DNA from: Thiomargarita sp.
Lineage (GTDB): Bacteria; Pseudomonadota; Gammaproteobacteria; Beggiatoales; Beggiatoaceae
NCBI GenBank assembly: GCA_030618965.1
Contig: JAUXCJ010000031.1
Location: 1 to 7,945 of the forward strand
Direction of reading: 5' to 3'
DNA length: 7,945 nt
Under the pieces are notes generated by a model. It did not search any database. It was not told the origin of the DNA and saw only the letters and a list, made by a program, of their open reading frames with translations. The translations under genes were made by a program, and so were the position numbers. Positions 1-6,918 of this stretch are shown here, one piece after another; position 1 is the stretch's first letter; each line of letters opens with the position of its first letter.

Positions 1-16
1 CACTTGAGCAACAGTT

Positions 17-2332
17 ATGAGACGCACTAAAACAAAAAAATTCCAGAATACCCGAAGTCAAGGGGATTACGCGACAGTAGGCGCCAAACGGCGCCGTCCA
101 CCTACCCGCCGCCGCCGCTCGGCTTTTCGTTTCAGATGGTATTGGCTACTCCTCATTATTGCGATGTTTTTCGGTGGCAGCTATGTCAGTGATTTAGATG
201 TTCAAGTACGCGCGAAATTTGAGGGCCAGCGTTGGGCATTACCGGCGCGTGTTTATGCGAGTCCTTTAGAACTTTATAAGGGAATGCGCCTAACACCAAA
301 TGTTTTAAGTAAAGAGCTAAAAAACCTTGGTTATAAAAATACGTCTTCACCTAAAAAAGCTGGAGAATATTGGCATAATAACAATGAATTTTTAATAATA
401 ACTCGTGCTTTTAAATTTTGGGATGCCTCAGATTTATCACGTACAGTACAAGTCCGTTTTGCTGATAATCAAATCCGTTCGGTTAGAGATTTATCGCCTA
501 ATGGTAAACGGGCTTCACCTTTAATTCGCCTAGAACCTAAATTGATCGGTAAAATCTATCCAGCTCATAATGAAGACCGTATATTAGTACGCTCTGAGGA
601 AGTCCCCAAAGATCTGATTGATGCTTTAATTGTGATGGAAGATCGTAATTTTTATAACCATTGGGGAATTAGCGTTATCGGTACGCTACGTGCTTTCGTT
701 GCTAATTTTCGAGCGGGTAAATTAGTACAAGGCGGCAGTACCTTGACTCAACAGCTGGTTAAAAACTTTTATCTATCATCTGAAAGAACTTTAAAGCGTA
801 AAGTCAATGAAGCAATTATGGCTTTATTATTAGAATGGCATTATAACAAAAAAGAGATTTTAGAAACTTATTTGAATGAAGTCTACTTGGGGCAAGCAGG
901 TAAACGTGCCATTCATGGTATGGGCTTAGCAGCGCGGTTTTATTTCAATCGTCCCCTAGAAGAACTTGATTTGTCTCAATTAGCATTACTGGTTAGTTTA
1001 GTGCGCGGTGCATCACTTTATAATCCGCGAAAACATCCTAAACGTGTTCTTGCTCGTCGCAATCTGGTGTTAGATGTGATGTTTGAACAAGGTAAAATCA
1101 CACAAGCTGAGGCTCAACAAGCTAAAGCTATGCCATTGGGAATAACTAAAGAAAAATCAGAAAGCGTGTTTCCATATCCAGCTTTTATGGCACTGGTACG
1201 CCAGCAGTTGCATCAAGATTATGATGAAAAAGACTTGCATAATGAAGGTTTACAAATTTTCACTACGCTAAATCCTCTGCTTCAAAACGCCGCAGAAGCG
1301 GCTATGGTTAATGCCCTGAATAAAAAGCTTGAAAAAAAGCGTCCTAAAGCTACCAATTTAGAAGGCGCGATGATAGTCACCAACAGTGCTCAAGGTGAAG
1401 TATTAGCGATGGTTAATGGTAAAAAAACGCGCTATGCGGGCTTTAATCGCCCTCTTAAGGCTAAGCGGCAAATCGGATCCTTGATGAAACCCGCTATTTT
1501 TTTAACCGCTTTAGAACAAAACCAAATTTATGATTTGACAACGTTACTTGATGATAGTCCTTATAAATTGAAAACCAAATCTGGGATTTGGAGACCAAAA
1601 AATTATAATCATAGGTATCATGGTTATGTGCCCTTATATCGTGTTTTGGCTAAATCTTATAATGTTGCCACAGTACGTTTGGGCATGGAATTAGGGCTTA
1701 AGAAAATCACTCATACTCTTCGACGTTTGGGAGTTAAGCGCAAATTTAAAAGACTATATCCATCGATGCTACTTGGTAGTATGACTTTAACCCCATTAGA
1801 AGTAACTCAAATGTATCAAACTATTGCCAGTGGTGGATTTAGAGTGCCATTACGTGCAATCCGCAATGTGTTAGATCGCAACGGTAAGCCTTTACAACGT
1901 TATTCTCTCTCAGTCGAGCAACGTTTTGATGCGGGGCCGATATTTTTACTCAATTATGCCTTACAAAAAGTCATGAAAGAAGGTACAGGGCGTTATGTTG
2001 CAAGAAAATTACCTAAAGAAATGGTTTTTGCGGGCAAGACGGGAACTAGTAATGATTCTCGTGATAGTTGGTTTGTCGGATTTGGCAGTGAATTATTAAC
2101 AGTAACTTGGGTTGGACGGGATGACAATAAACCTATGGGGCTAACTGGAGCATCTGGTGCTATGATTATTTGGAGAGATTTTATAAAATCAGTCCATCCA
2201 AATGCAACCGCACCTGTAACACCAAGTGGTGTAGAATGGCGTTCTATAGATGGTAAGGATGTTCCGTTTATTGTGGGAGAACAGATGGGAATGGGAAATA
2301 GCTCATTGTCTTTTGCCAATAATAATTATTAA
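17..2332 (+). CDS. mrcB: Penicillin-binding protein 1B, bifunctional peptidoglycan glycosyltransferase/transpeptidase
   Basis: Class A PBP that polymerises lipid II into glycan strands and cross-links the peptides on the outer face of the inner membrane. The 771-aa protein starts with an Arg/Lys-rich cytoplasmic tail (residues 1-40) and one membrane segment (about 41-57). A UB2H-like region specific to PBP1B follows (about 75-165). The GT51 domain shows MEDRNFYNHWG (catalytic Glu208), QGGSTLTQQLVKN (238-250) and the RKVNEAIMALLLE block. The transpeptidase domain has SLMK (nucleophile Ser488), SYN (547-549) and KTGT (674-677), so both active sites look intact. Length fits the family. An in-frame TGA at 5-7 makes ATG 17 the first possible start; its Shine-Dalgarno is weak. 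The next gene starts 16 nt downstream and is probably co-transcribed. Any promoter lies outside the window. Confidence 0.96.
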   Translation: MRRTKTKKFQNTRSQGDYATVGAKRRRPPTRRRRSAFRFRWYWLLLIIAMFFGGSYVSDLDVQVRAKFEGQRWALPARVYASPLELYKGMRLTPNVLSKELKNLGYKNTSSPKKAGEYWHNNNEFLIITRAFKFWDASDLSRTVQVRFADNQIRSVRDLSPNGKRASPLIRLEPKLIGKIYPAHNEDRILVRSEEVPKDLIDALIVMEDRNFYNHWGISVIGTLRAFVANFRAGKLVQGGSTLTQQLVKNFYLSSERTLKRKVNEAIMALLLEWHYNKKEILETYLNEVYLGQAGKRAIHGMGLAARFYFNRPLEELDLSQLALLVSLVRGASLYNPRKHPKRVLARRNLVLDVMFEQGKITQAEAQQAKAMPLGITKEKSESVFPYPAFMALVRQQLHQDYDEKDLHNEGLQIFTTLNPLLQNAAEAAMVNALNKKLEKKRPKATNLEGAMIVTNSAQGEVLAMVNGKKTRYAGFNRPLKAKRQIGSLMKPAIFLTALEQNQIYDLTTLLDDSPYKLKTKSGIWRPKNYNHRYHGYVPLYRVLAKSYNVATVRLGMELGLKKITHTLRRLGVKRKFKRLYPSMLLGSMTLTPLEVTQMYQTIASGGFRVPLRAIRNVLDRNGKPLQRYSLSVEQRFDAGPIFLLNYALQKVMKEGTGRYVARKLPKEMVFAGKTGTSNDSRDSWFVGFGSELLTVTWVGRDDNKPMGLTGASGAMIIWRDFIKSVHPNATAPVTPSGVEWRSIDGKDVPFIVGEQMGMGNSSLSFANNNY

Positions 2333-2348
2333 CATTTTTGAGGAAAAA

Positions 2349-2831
2349 ATGAATAAAATCAATAATAATTCGATATTGCTCAAGTTCCTACTTATAATTA
2401 CTTTAGTAGTAACTGTCGAAAATTTACCAGCCGCATCTTATATTAAAGTGGATTCCTCTTCAGCGGTGAAAGCATTATTAATTGATGCCAGAAATGCTTA
2501 TAAAAGAGGAATGGCAAAAACTGATCTGGTTGAAAAAAATCAGGCTTTTGAGCAAGCAGCAGCCTCACTTGAACGCGCTTTGCGAATTAATCCACGTCAA
2601 CCGACACTGTGGCATAATTTAGCCGGGGTACGTTTGACGCAAGGCGACTGGATGCGTGCCGCCAACTTGGCAACTAATTCTAACATGCACGCTGGCAATG
2701 ATTCGCAATATTACCAACTACGGATTAGAAATTGGATGCTAATTACCTTAGCTTGTGAAGGTATGGGAGATATGACATGTGCGCGTGAAGCTCGTAACCG
2801 CGCACAAAACTTGGCTCAGGCTTTACATTAA
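2349..2831 (+). CDS. Small exported TPR protein, candidate LpoP-like partner of PBP1B
   Basis: A 160-aa protein with an N-terminal hydrophobic segment (about residues 8-23) followed by small residues (PAAS, 27-30), suggesting Sec export or an uncleaved anchor. The mature part is helical and TPR-like: residues 67-83 (AFEQAAASLERALRINP), 87-117 with a typical NLAGVRLTQGDWMRAA core, and a second degenerate repeat at about 128-158 containing Cys136 and Cys144. It lies 16 nt after mrcB. In Pseudomonas the gene next to mrcB encodes LpoP, a TPR lipoprotein that activates PBP1B, so the same role is inferred here. No cysteine lies near the signal-segment boundary, so this is not an obvious lipoprotein. 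ATG 2349 is chosen because GAGG sits just upstream (about 2340-2343); the frame is open back to 2250, but that stretch overlaps mrcB. Function is inferred from neighbour and fold only. Confidence 0.82.
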   Translation: MNKINNNSILLKFLLIITLVVTVENLPAASYIKVDSSSAVKALLIDARNAYKRGMAKTDLVEKNQAFEQAAASLERALRINPRQPTLWHNLAGVRLTQGDWMRAANLATNSNMHAGNDSQYYQLRIRNWMLITLACEGMGDMTCAREARNRAQNLAQALH

Positions 2832-2849
2832 ATTAAGTACTAAAGCAGA

Positions 2850-2862
2850 AATTTTTCTCGTT
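2850..2862 (+). repeat. Partial copy of dispersed CTCGTT-type repeat
   Basis: AATTTTTCTCGTT matches the left end of the full-length repeat at 4544-4557. The similarity then decays (ACCATGCACCGCATCAC), which still loosely resembles the hairpin part of such repeats. It lies 18 nt after the TPR gene and is probably a degenerate copy. Confidence 0.5.
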
Positions 2863-2950
2863 ACCATGCACCGCATCACTGCCATTAAGTTAATGAAATT
2901 TAATTTTAAAAAAAATGTTGCACACGAGAAGAATTAACAGCCGCTATAGT

Positions 2951-2965
2951 TTGTCATTTTGACAA
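2951..2965. promoter_or_regulatory. Operator-like inverted repeat TTGTCA-TTT-TGACAA
   Basis: A perfect 6-bp inverted repeat with a 3-nt spacer that contains the -35 hexamer of the adjacent promoter. A further TTGTCAA occurs at 2995-3001, close to the predicted transcription start. Half-sites at the -35 element and at the start point would suit a repressor, but part of the symmetry comes from the -35 box itself (TTGACA). The regulatory role is inferred. Confidence 0.35.
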
Positions 2966-2987
2966 GAGGAGAAATCTGTTCTATAAT
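2959..2987 (+). promoter_or_regulatory. Perfect-consensus sigma-70 promoter
   Basis: TTGACA at 2959-2964, a 17-nt spacer and TATAAT at 2982-2987 match the consensus at all 12 positions with optimal spacing. Transcription would start near 2994 and run rightward into the SGNH hydrolase gene through a leader of about 288 nt. Nothing else on this strand explains the promoter, so it most likely drives the SGNH gene, a short RNA in the leader, or both. Confidence 0.75.
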
Positions 2988-3112
2988 AAATTTTTTGTCA
3001 AAAAACTTTAATCTTCGATACCACTCTGTACAAGCATTATCTAGCGAGAAAATATAGCCTTGGTCAAATAAAAGTTAACTTTGAATGGATTATAGCGGAT
3101 ATTTACAAAATG

Positions 3113-3130
3113 TTGGAACGAGAAAAAATT
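3113..3130 (-). repeat. Inverted partial copy of dispersed CTCGTT-type repeat
   Basis: On the minus strand this reads AATTTTTTCTCGTTCCAA, matching the left end of the full repeat at 4544-4560 with one extra T. The hairpin part is missing, so this is a truncated copy in opposite orientation inside the leader of the SGNH gene. Confidence 0.5.
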
Positions 3131-3281
3131 ATATTTTTTGAGAGTTTTGCAAGAAGCTCTATCCTTGATTTCTAATGTGTATATTGATTTATCATCTGCC
3201 ATGTCCATAAACTCAACCGCCTTACCTTACCACTGTGCTCCAAGGTAGCGAGTGTGTGAGGCAAAATAGGAGGAAAAGAGT

Positions 3282-4535
3282 GTGATAAGAACAGCTCTCA
3301 ACATAAAAAAAGATCGATCGTGGATTTCTGGTTTCGTCGTCAATTCCCTTCTTGTAATAAGCAGTATTGCTATAACTCTGATTGGTTTAGAAGCTGTTTA
3401 TCGTATTCATTTGTATCAAAAAGGTGCCTTTGACTACACTTATAATGTTGCAAGTGTTGTTCATGGTGTATATGACGAGGATTTTGGGATTAAATATCCA
3501 CCCAATAGTAAATTAACGACGTTTCGTGTAACAAACGGAAAAGTAACTTGGTGTCCAGAGGCATCTTTTATATCGAATAAAAATGGGCTAGAGGGAAAAA
3601 CAACCATAGAGGAATATAATAATGCTGATATAAAAATATTGGCTTTTGGTAACTCATTCACTCATTGGAATCAAAAGGGCTACACTTGGCCTGATTTGCT
3701 ACAAGATAATCTAGCCAAAATACTTGATGTCAATGTTAGTGTATTGAATTATGGCCGTGGAGCGTATGGCATTCTTCAAATGTTTGACCTTGCCGAAGCC
3801 AAGATAAAAGAACATCAACCAGATTTAGTCATATTTGCATTTATAACTAATGACTTAACAAGAGCTAGGTGGTGGACAAAAACCGTGACTATTGGTGGGT
3901 ACACACGTTCTTTGCATTCCCCTAACAAGGAGGATTTTAACCTAAAAGTTGCCTCAGATAGGCATTATCTTATCAATCCTTCTGTAAACTTAGCCTGGTG
4001 CCAGAAATCATTAGGAAGCAACAAAAGCAACCCAGTGTTAGATCAGGTCAACAAACAATATAAAGAAATAAGGGGCTCGTTTTTTAAAAGTGGATTAATC
4101 GAGAATAATTTCTTTTCATTCGACCGTTTCTATTTATTTAATCGAATTGTATATGGGACACCATTCGGTATGTTAAGGGGTATACCACGACTCACAATTG
4201 ACGATTTTGGGGTTGATGGGCAACTCGTGTCAAGAATCGAGAGCATAAAAAGCTCGAAGACACCGTATTTCTTATTTCACCTACCCATTGAATACGAAAT
4301 AGAAAAATCGAAAATACATGTCAAGCCACAAGAGGCTTCATTATTGACTAGCTTAGAAAGGTTAACCAATAAAAAAGTCATTTTTTTATTTAAAGACATA
4401 GAGAAGGAGGAATTGCCTGAGGTAGTAAATTTGCTGCCACATAATGACCATCCGAACTTTTCGGGTCTCAAGCTGTATGCTGATTTGATTACAGGCCATA
4501 TGATAAAAACCATTAACTCACACAGCAATAGGTAG
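3282..4535 (+). CDS. Membrane-anchored SGNH/GDSL-like hydrolase or acyltransferase
   Basis: A 417-aa protein with one N-terminal membrane segment (about residues 17-38) and the rest probably periplasmic. SGNH blocks are recognisable. Block I is FGNSFT with Ser125 as nucleophile, where Asn replaces the usual Asp of GDS. Block II is NYGRGAYG (Gly158) and block III is FITND (Asn190). The C-terminal block is NDHPNFSG with His390; Asp389 sits directly before the His instead of two or three residues earlier. Such enzymes remove or transfer acyl groups on glycans or lipids; the substrate is unknown. The GTG start is set by an excellent AGGAGG at 3268-3273, 8 nt upstream. By hand count ATA encodes 19 of 35 Ile and AGA/AGG 9 of 17 Arg, unlike neighbouring genes, suggesting separate ancestry. 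It lies upstream of a carbamoyltransferase-SxtJ-DUF5989 set and probably acts with it. Confidence 0.82.
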   Translation: MIRTALNIKKDRSWISGFVVNSLLVISSIAITLIGLEAVYRIHLYQKGAFDYTYNVASVVHGVYDEDFGIKYPPNSKLTTFRVTNGKVTWCPEASFISNKNGLEGKTTIEEYNNADIKILAFGNSFTHWNQKGYTWPDLLQDNLAKILDVNVSVLNYGRGAYGILQMFDLAEAKIKEHQPDLVIFAFITNDLTRARWWTKTVTIGGYTRSLHSPNKEDFNLKVASDRHYLINPSVNLAWCQKSLGSNKSNPVLDQVNKQYKEIRGSFFKSGLIENNFFSFDRFYLFNRIVYGTPFGMLRGIPRLTIDDFGVDGQLVSRIESIKSSKTPYFLFHLPIEYEIEKSKIHVKPQEASLLTSLERLTNKKVIFLFKDIEKEELPEVVNLLPHNDHPNFSGLKLYADLITGHMIKTINSHSNR

Positions 4536-4544
4536 GGCCCGTTA

Positions 4545-4608
4545 ATTTTTCTCGTTCCAACGCCAGCGTGTGCGTTGGAATGCCTGCCCATGACACTCCA
4601 GCGTCACG
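4545..4608 (+). repeat. Full-length dispersed hairpin repeat (CTCGTTCC...GGAATGC type)
   Basis: The element starts with ATTTTTCTCGTTCC and contains a perfect 9-bp stem, TTCCAACGC (4555-4563) with GCGTTGGAA (4572-4580), around an 8-nt loop. A weaker TGAC (4591-4594)/GTCA (4603-4606) hairpin follows and ends at GCGTCACG. The design matches an interspersed repeat type I associate with AT-rich gammaproteobacteria. Partial copies lie at 2850 and, inverted, at 3113. It occupies most of the gap before the carbamoyltransferase and supplies a spurious in-frame ATG at 4575. Confidence 0.7.
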
Positions 4609-4646
4609 ATTCAAAGCCAGCCAATCTACTTTATGACGATTTATAT

Positions 4647-6478
4647 ATGAACATTATAGGCATTTCAGCATACTACCACGACAGTGCCGCCGCCTTAATC
4701 CGCTCCGGCGAGATTATCGCCGCAGCGCAAGAAGAGCGCTTTACGCGCAAAAAACATGACGCTCGATTTCCAGTGCATGCCATCCGTTCTTGCTTAGAAA
4801 TAGGACAAATTTCTATGCAAGATGTCGATCATATCGTCTTTTATGACAAACCACTGGTCAAGTTTGAACGCCTCTTAGAAACCTATTTAGGCTTTGCCCC
4901 CAAAGGGTTTCGATCTTTTGTACAAGCCATGCCCATTTGGCTGAAAGAAAAGTTGTATCTGAAAAGTGTGCTCAGAAAAGAATTGGCGGCTGTGGACACG
5001 ACTATAACTCAATCACAATTGCCGCCTTTATTATTTACTGAGCATCATCAAGCCCATGCCGCTTCGGCTTTTTTTCCTAGCCCGTTTAAAAAAGCTGGCG
5101 TGTTGTGTCTTGATGGCGTGGGGGAGTGGGCAACAACTTCCTTGTGGTTAGGCGAAGATAATCAATTGATTCCTCAATGGGAAATTAATTTTCCACATTC
5201 ATTAGGTTTATTATACTCGGCGTTTACATATTTTACTGGGTTTAAAGTGAATTCTGGCGAATATAAACTCATGGGATTGGCACCTTATGGGGAGCCTAAA
5301 TATGTCCAAACTATTTTGGACAACTTGATTGATCTCAAAGAGGATGGCACTTTTCAGTTAAATATGCGTTATTTCAACTACGCGGTTGGATTAACCATGA
5401 CGAATAGTCGGTTTGATAAACTCTTTGGAGGGCCGCCGCGTTCTCCAGAAGGCACTTTGACTCAGCGCGAGATGGATCTAGCACGTTCTATTCAAGCGGT
5501 GACTGAGGAAATTGTACTCCGTTTGGCACGTACTGTTCATAAAGAGTTAGAAGTAGATTATTTATGTTTAGCTGGGGGAGTCGCACTTAATTGTGTTGCT
5601 AATGGACGTCTTTTGCGAGAGAATCTGTTTAAAGATATTTGGATTCAACCCGCAGCTGGTGATGCTGGTGGTGCCTTAGGAGCAGCCCTAAGTACTTGGT
5701 ATCAATACTTGGATAATCCAAGACAAGTCAATGGGATAGATATGATGCAAGGGGCTTATTTAGGCCCTCAATCTGATGAACAAGAAATCCGTACTTATCT
5801 TGATTCCATTAATGCGCCTTATGAATATTTGCCTGACGATGAACTTCTGCCTAAAGTGGCATCAAGTTTGGCCGAGGAAAAGGTTGTTGGCTGGTTTCAA
5901 GGGCGGATGGAATTTGGGCCGCGTGCTTTAGGTGGACGTTCGATTCTCGGCGACCCACGCAGCCCGAAAATGCAGTCGGTGATGAATCTGAAGATTAAAT
6001 ACCGCGAATCGTTCCGCCCCTTTGCGCCGTCTATTTTGCATGAACGAGTGAGCGATTATTTTGCAATTGATAGAGCCAGTCCTTATATGTTATTGGTGGA
6101 CTATGTGAAACCAGAATTTCGTTTGCCACTAACTGAGGAGCAGGAAAAATTATTTGGGATAGAAAAACTGCTAGTTCCACGTTCAACGCTGCCGGCCATC
6201 ACTATTCGGCTCGTATTCAAACGGTGCATTCTGACACGAACCCCCGTTATTATGCGTTGCTAAAACAGTTTGAGGGCTTGACGGGTTGCCCAATATTGGT
6301 CAATACGTCATTTAATGTGCGCGGAGAGCCGCTGGTATGTACTCCTCAAGAGGCTTATCAATGCTTTATGCGGACGGAGATGGATCATTTAGTCTTGGAA
6401 AATTTTTTGCTGTCTAAGCAAAATCAGCCTGAAAGGGCTAAAGATGAGGCGTGGAAGCAGGAATTTGAGTTGGATTAA
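4647..6478 (+). pseudogene. Carbamoyltransferase (NodU/TobZ/SxtI family), frameshifted
   Basis: Family members make carbamoyl-adenylate from carbamoyl phosphate and ATP and pass the carbamoyl group to a hydroxyl or other acceptor. The Kae1-like N-terminal domain shows GISAYYHDSAAAL (5-17), EERFTRKKHD (29-38), the metal-site HHQAH (133-137), LDGVGEW (155-161), GEYKLMGLAPYG (204-215), AGGVALNCVAN (309-319) and GDAGGALGAAL (338-348). The C-terminal YrdC-like domain has FGPRALGGRSILGDPR (423-438) and KYRESFRPFAPS (451-462). After LPAIT (residue 519, about 6203) the frame goes wrong and stops at 6263. The true continuation, YSARIQTVHSDTNPRYYALL onward, runs in another frame from 6203 to 6478 (91 aa). 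Relatives read LPAITHVDYSARIQ here, so one nucleotide plus HVD is missing, a 10-bp deletion. ATG 4647 matches the family N-terminus (MNIIGISAYYHDSAA), though no clear Shine-Dalgarno is visible. An assembly error cannot be excluded. Confidence 0.88.
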
Positions 6479-6486
6479 GTGAGAAC

Positions 6487-6503
6487 GGGCAACCGGATTG
6501 CCC
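6487..6503. repeat. Short hairpin repeat GGGCAA-CCGGA-TTGCCC
   Basis: A perfect 6-bp stem with a 5-nt loop fills the gap between the carbamoyltransferase stop and the sxtJ-like start. The GGGCAACC...TTGCCCxTACA pattern resembles a common interspersed bacterial repeat. There is no T-run after it, so it is not a convincing terminator; it may affect processing or translation of the downstream gene. Confidence 0.5.
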
Positions 6504-6519
6504 TTACATGAGAACTGAT

Positions 6520-6918
6520 ATGCACATTGAAATACCTGATAAAAAAGGATTGCGTGAATTTGGACTGGTAACCGGCGGCCTGTTTGTAGGCTTGTTTGGG
6601 TTATTGTTTCCGTGGTTATTCGGATTTGCTTTTCCCTATTGGCCTTGGATTATTGCTGGGGTACTCTGGGGTTTGGCTTTACTGATACCCAACGGTTTAA
6701 AATGGATTTATCAAGGCTGGATGTCTTTCGCTTTGGTGATAGGTTGGATAAACACTCGCCTGATTTTGGCCATCGTGTTTTATTTGATTATTACGCCGTT
6801 TGGTGTCGTCATGCGCCTATTTGGAAAAAATCCGATGAAAAATAAGCAATCTCAATCTGAAAGTTACCGCAATATAACGCATTCCCGTTCACCTAAACAC
6901 ATGGAGCACCCCTTCTAA
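6520..6918 (+). CDS. SxtJ-family membrane protein
   Basis: A 132-aa inner-membrane protein of the family named after SxtJ of the saxitoxin cluster; molecular function unknown. A short polar start (HIEIPDKKGLREFG) is followed by hydrophobic stretches at about 15-33, 41-56 and 66-98. The typical GWINTRLIL motif lies at 75-83 and FGVVMRLFGKNPM at 93-105. The polar tail ends in MEHPF, as is usual for the family. ATG 6520 is preferred because family members start a few residues before the conserved IPD.K.LR.FG; an in-frame ATG at 6508 touches the edge of the upstream hairpin repeat. The gene follows the carbamoyltransferase and overlaps the next gene by one base (TAATG), so they form one operon. 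The likely role is a membrane partner of the carbamoyltransferase, inferred from constant co-occurrence. Confidence 0.85.
   Translation: MHIEIPDKKGLREFGLVTGGLFVGLFGLLFPWLFGFAFPYWPWIIAGVLWGLALLIPNGLKWIYQGWMSFALVIGWINTRLILAIVFYLIITPFGVVMRLFGKNPMKNKQSQSESYRNITHSRSPKHMEHPF

Larger units (their letters stand above)
2832..3281. other. 450-nt intergenic region with promoter, leader and repeat fragments
   Basis: No ordinary ATG-started gene is visible here. The region holds a partial dispersed repeat (2850-2862), a perfect sigma-70 promoter (2959-2987) with palindromic TTGTCA elements, a frame open from about 2990 to 3175 without an early ATG, an inverted partial copy of the dispersed repeat (3113-3130), and a weak hairpin just before the next gene (TACCTT 3223-3228 with AAGGTA 3242-3247). 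No convincing intrinsic terminator follows the upstream TPR gene; the A-rich run at about 2908-2915 has no strong stem before it. No tRNA or recognisable riboswitch was seen. Confidence 0.6.

Noticed and set aside
1993..2319. Minus-strand open frame of 108 codons inside the end of mrcB
   Set aside because: It lies opposite the conserved KTGT region of mrcB, shows no domain or ribosome site, and is a shadow of the real gene.
2250..2348. Upstream extension of the TPR gene to 2250
   Set aside because: It would overlap mrcB by over 80 nt, adds a non-family sequence before the signal segment, and the good GAGG site belongs to ATG 2349.
3201..3248. 15-codon leader peptide from ATG 3201
   Set aside because: No ribosome site, no run of a single regulatory amino acid and no clear attenuator pairing; likely chance.
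3461..3661. Minus-strand open frame of 66 codons inside the SGNH gene
   Set aside because: Antisense to a gene with clear SGNH motifs; no features of its own.
4277..4591. Minus-strand open frame of 104 codons across the end of the SGNH gene
   Set aside because: It runs through the dispersed hairpin repeat and opposite the SGNH His block; no recognisable protein features.
4575..4646. Carbamoyltransferase start at ATG 4575
   Set aside because: This ATG lies inside the hairpin repeat, and the extra 24 residues do not belong to the family, whose members start at MNIIGISAYYHDSAA (ATG 4647).
6195..6210. Programmed ribosomal frameshift
   Set aside because: No slippery heptamer is present, and the conserved HVD residues are missing as well, which frameshifting would not explain.
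6224..6478. Independent 84-aa gene starting at GTG 6224
   Set aside because: Its sequence is the ordinary C-terminus of the carbamoyltransferase, out of frame because of the deletion.
6612..6845. Plus-strand open frame of 77 codons within the sxtJ-like gene
   Set aside because: Alternate-frame shadow of a clear SxtJ-family gene.
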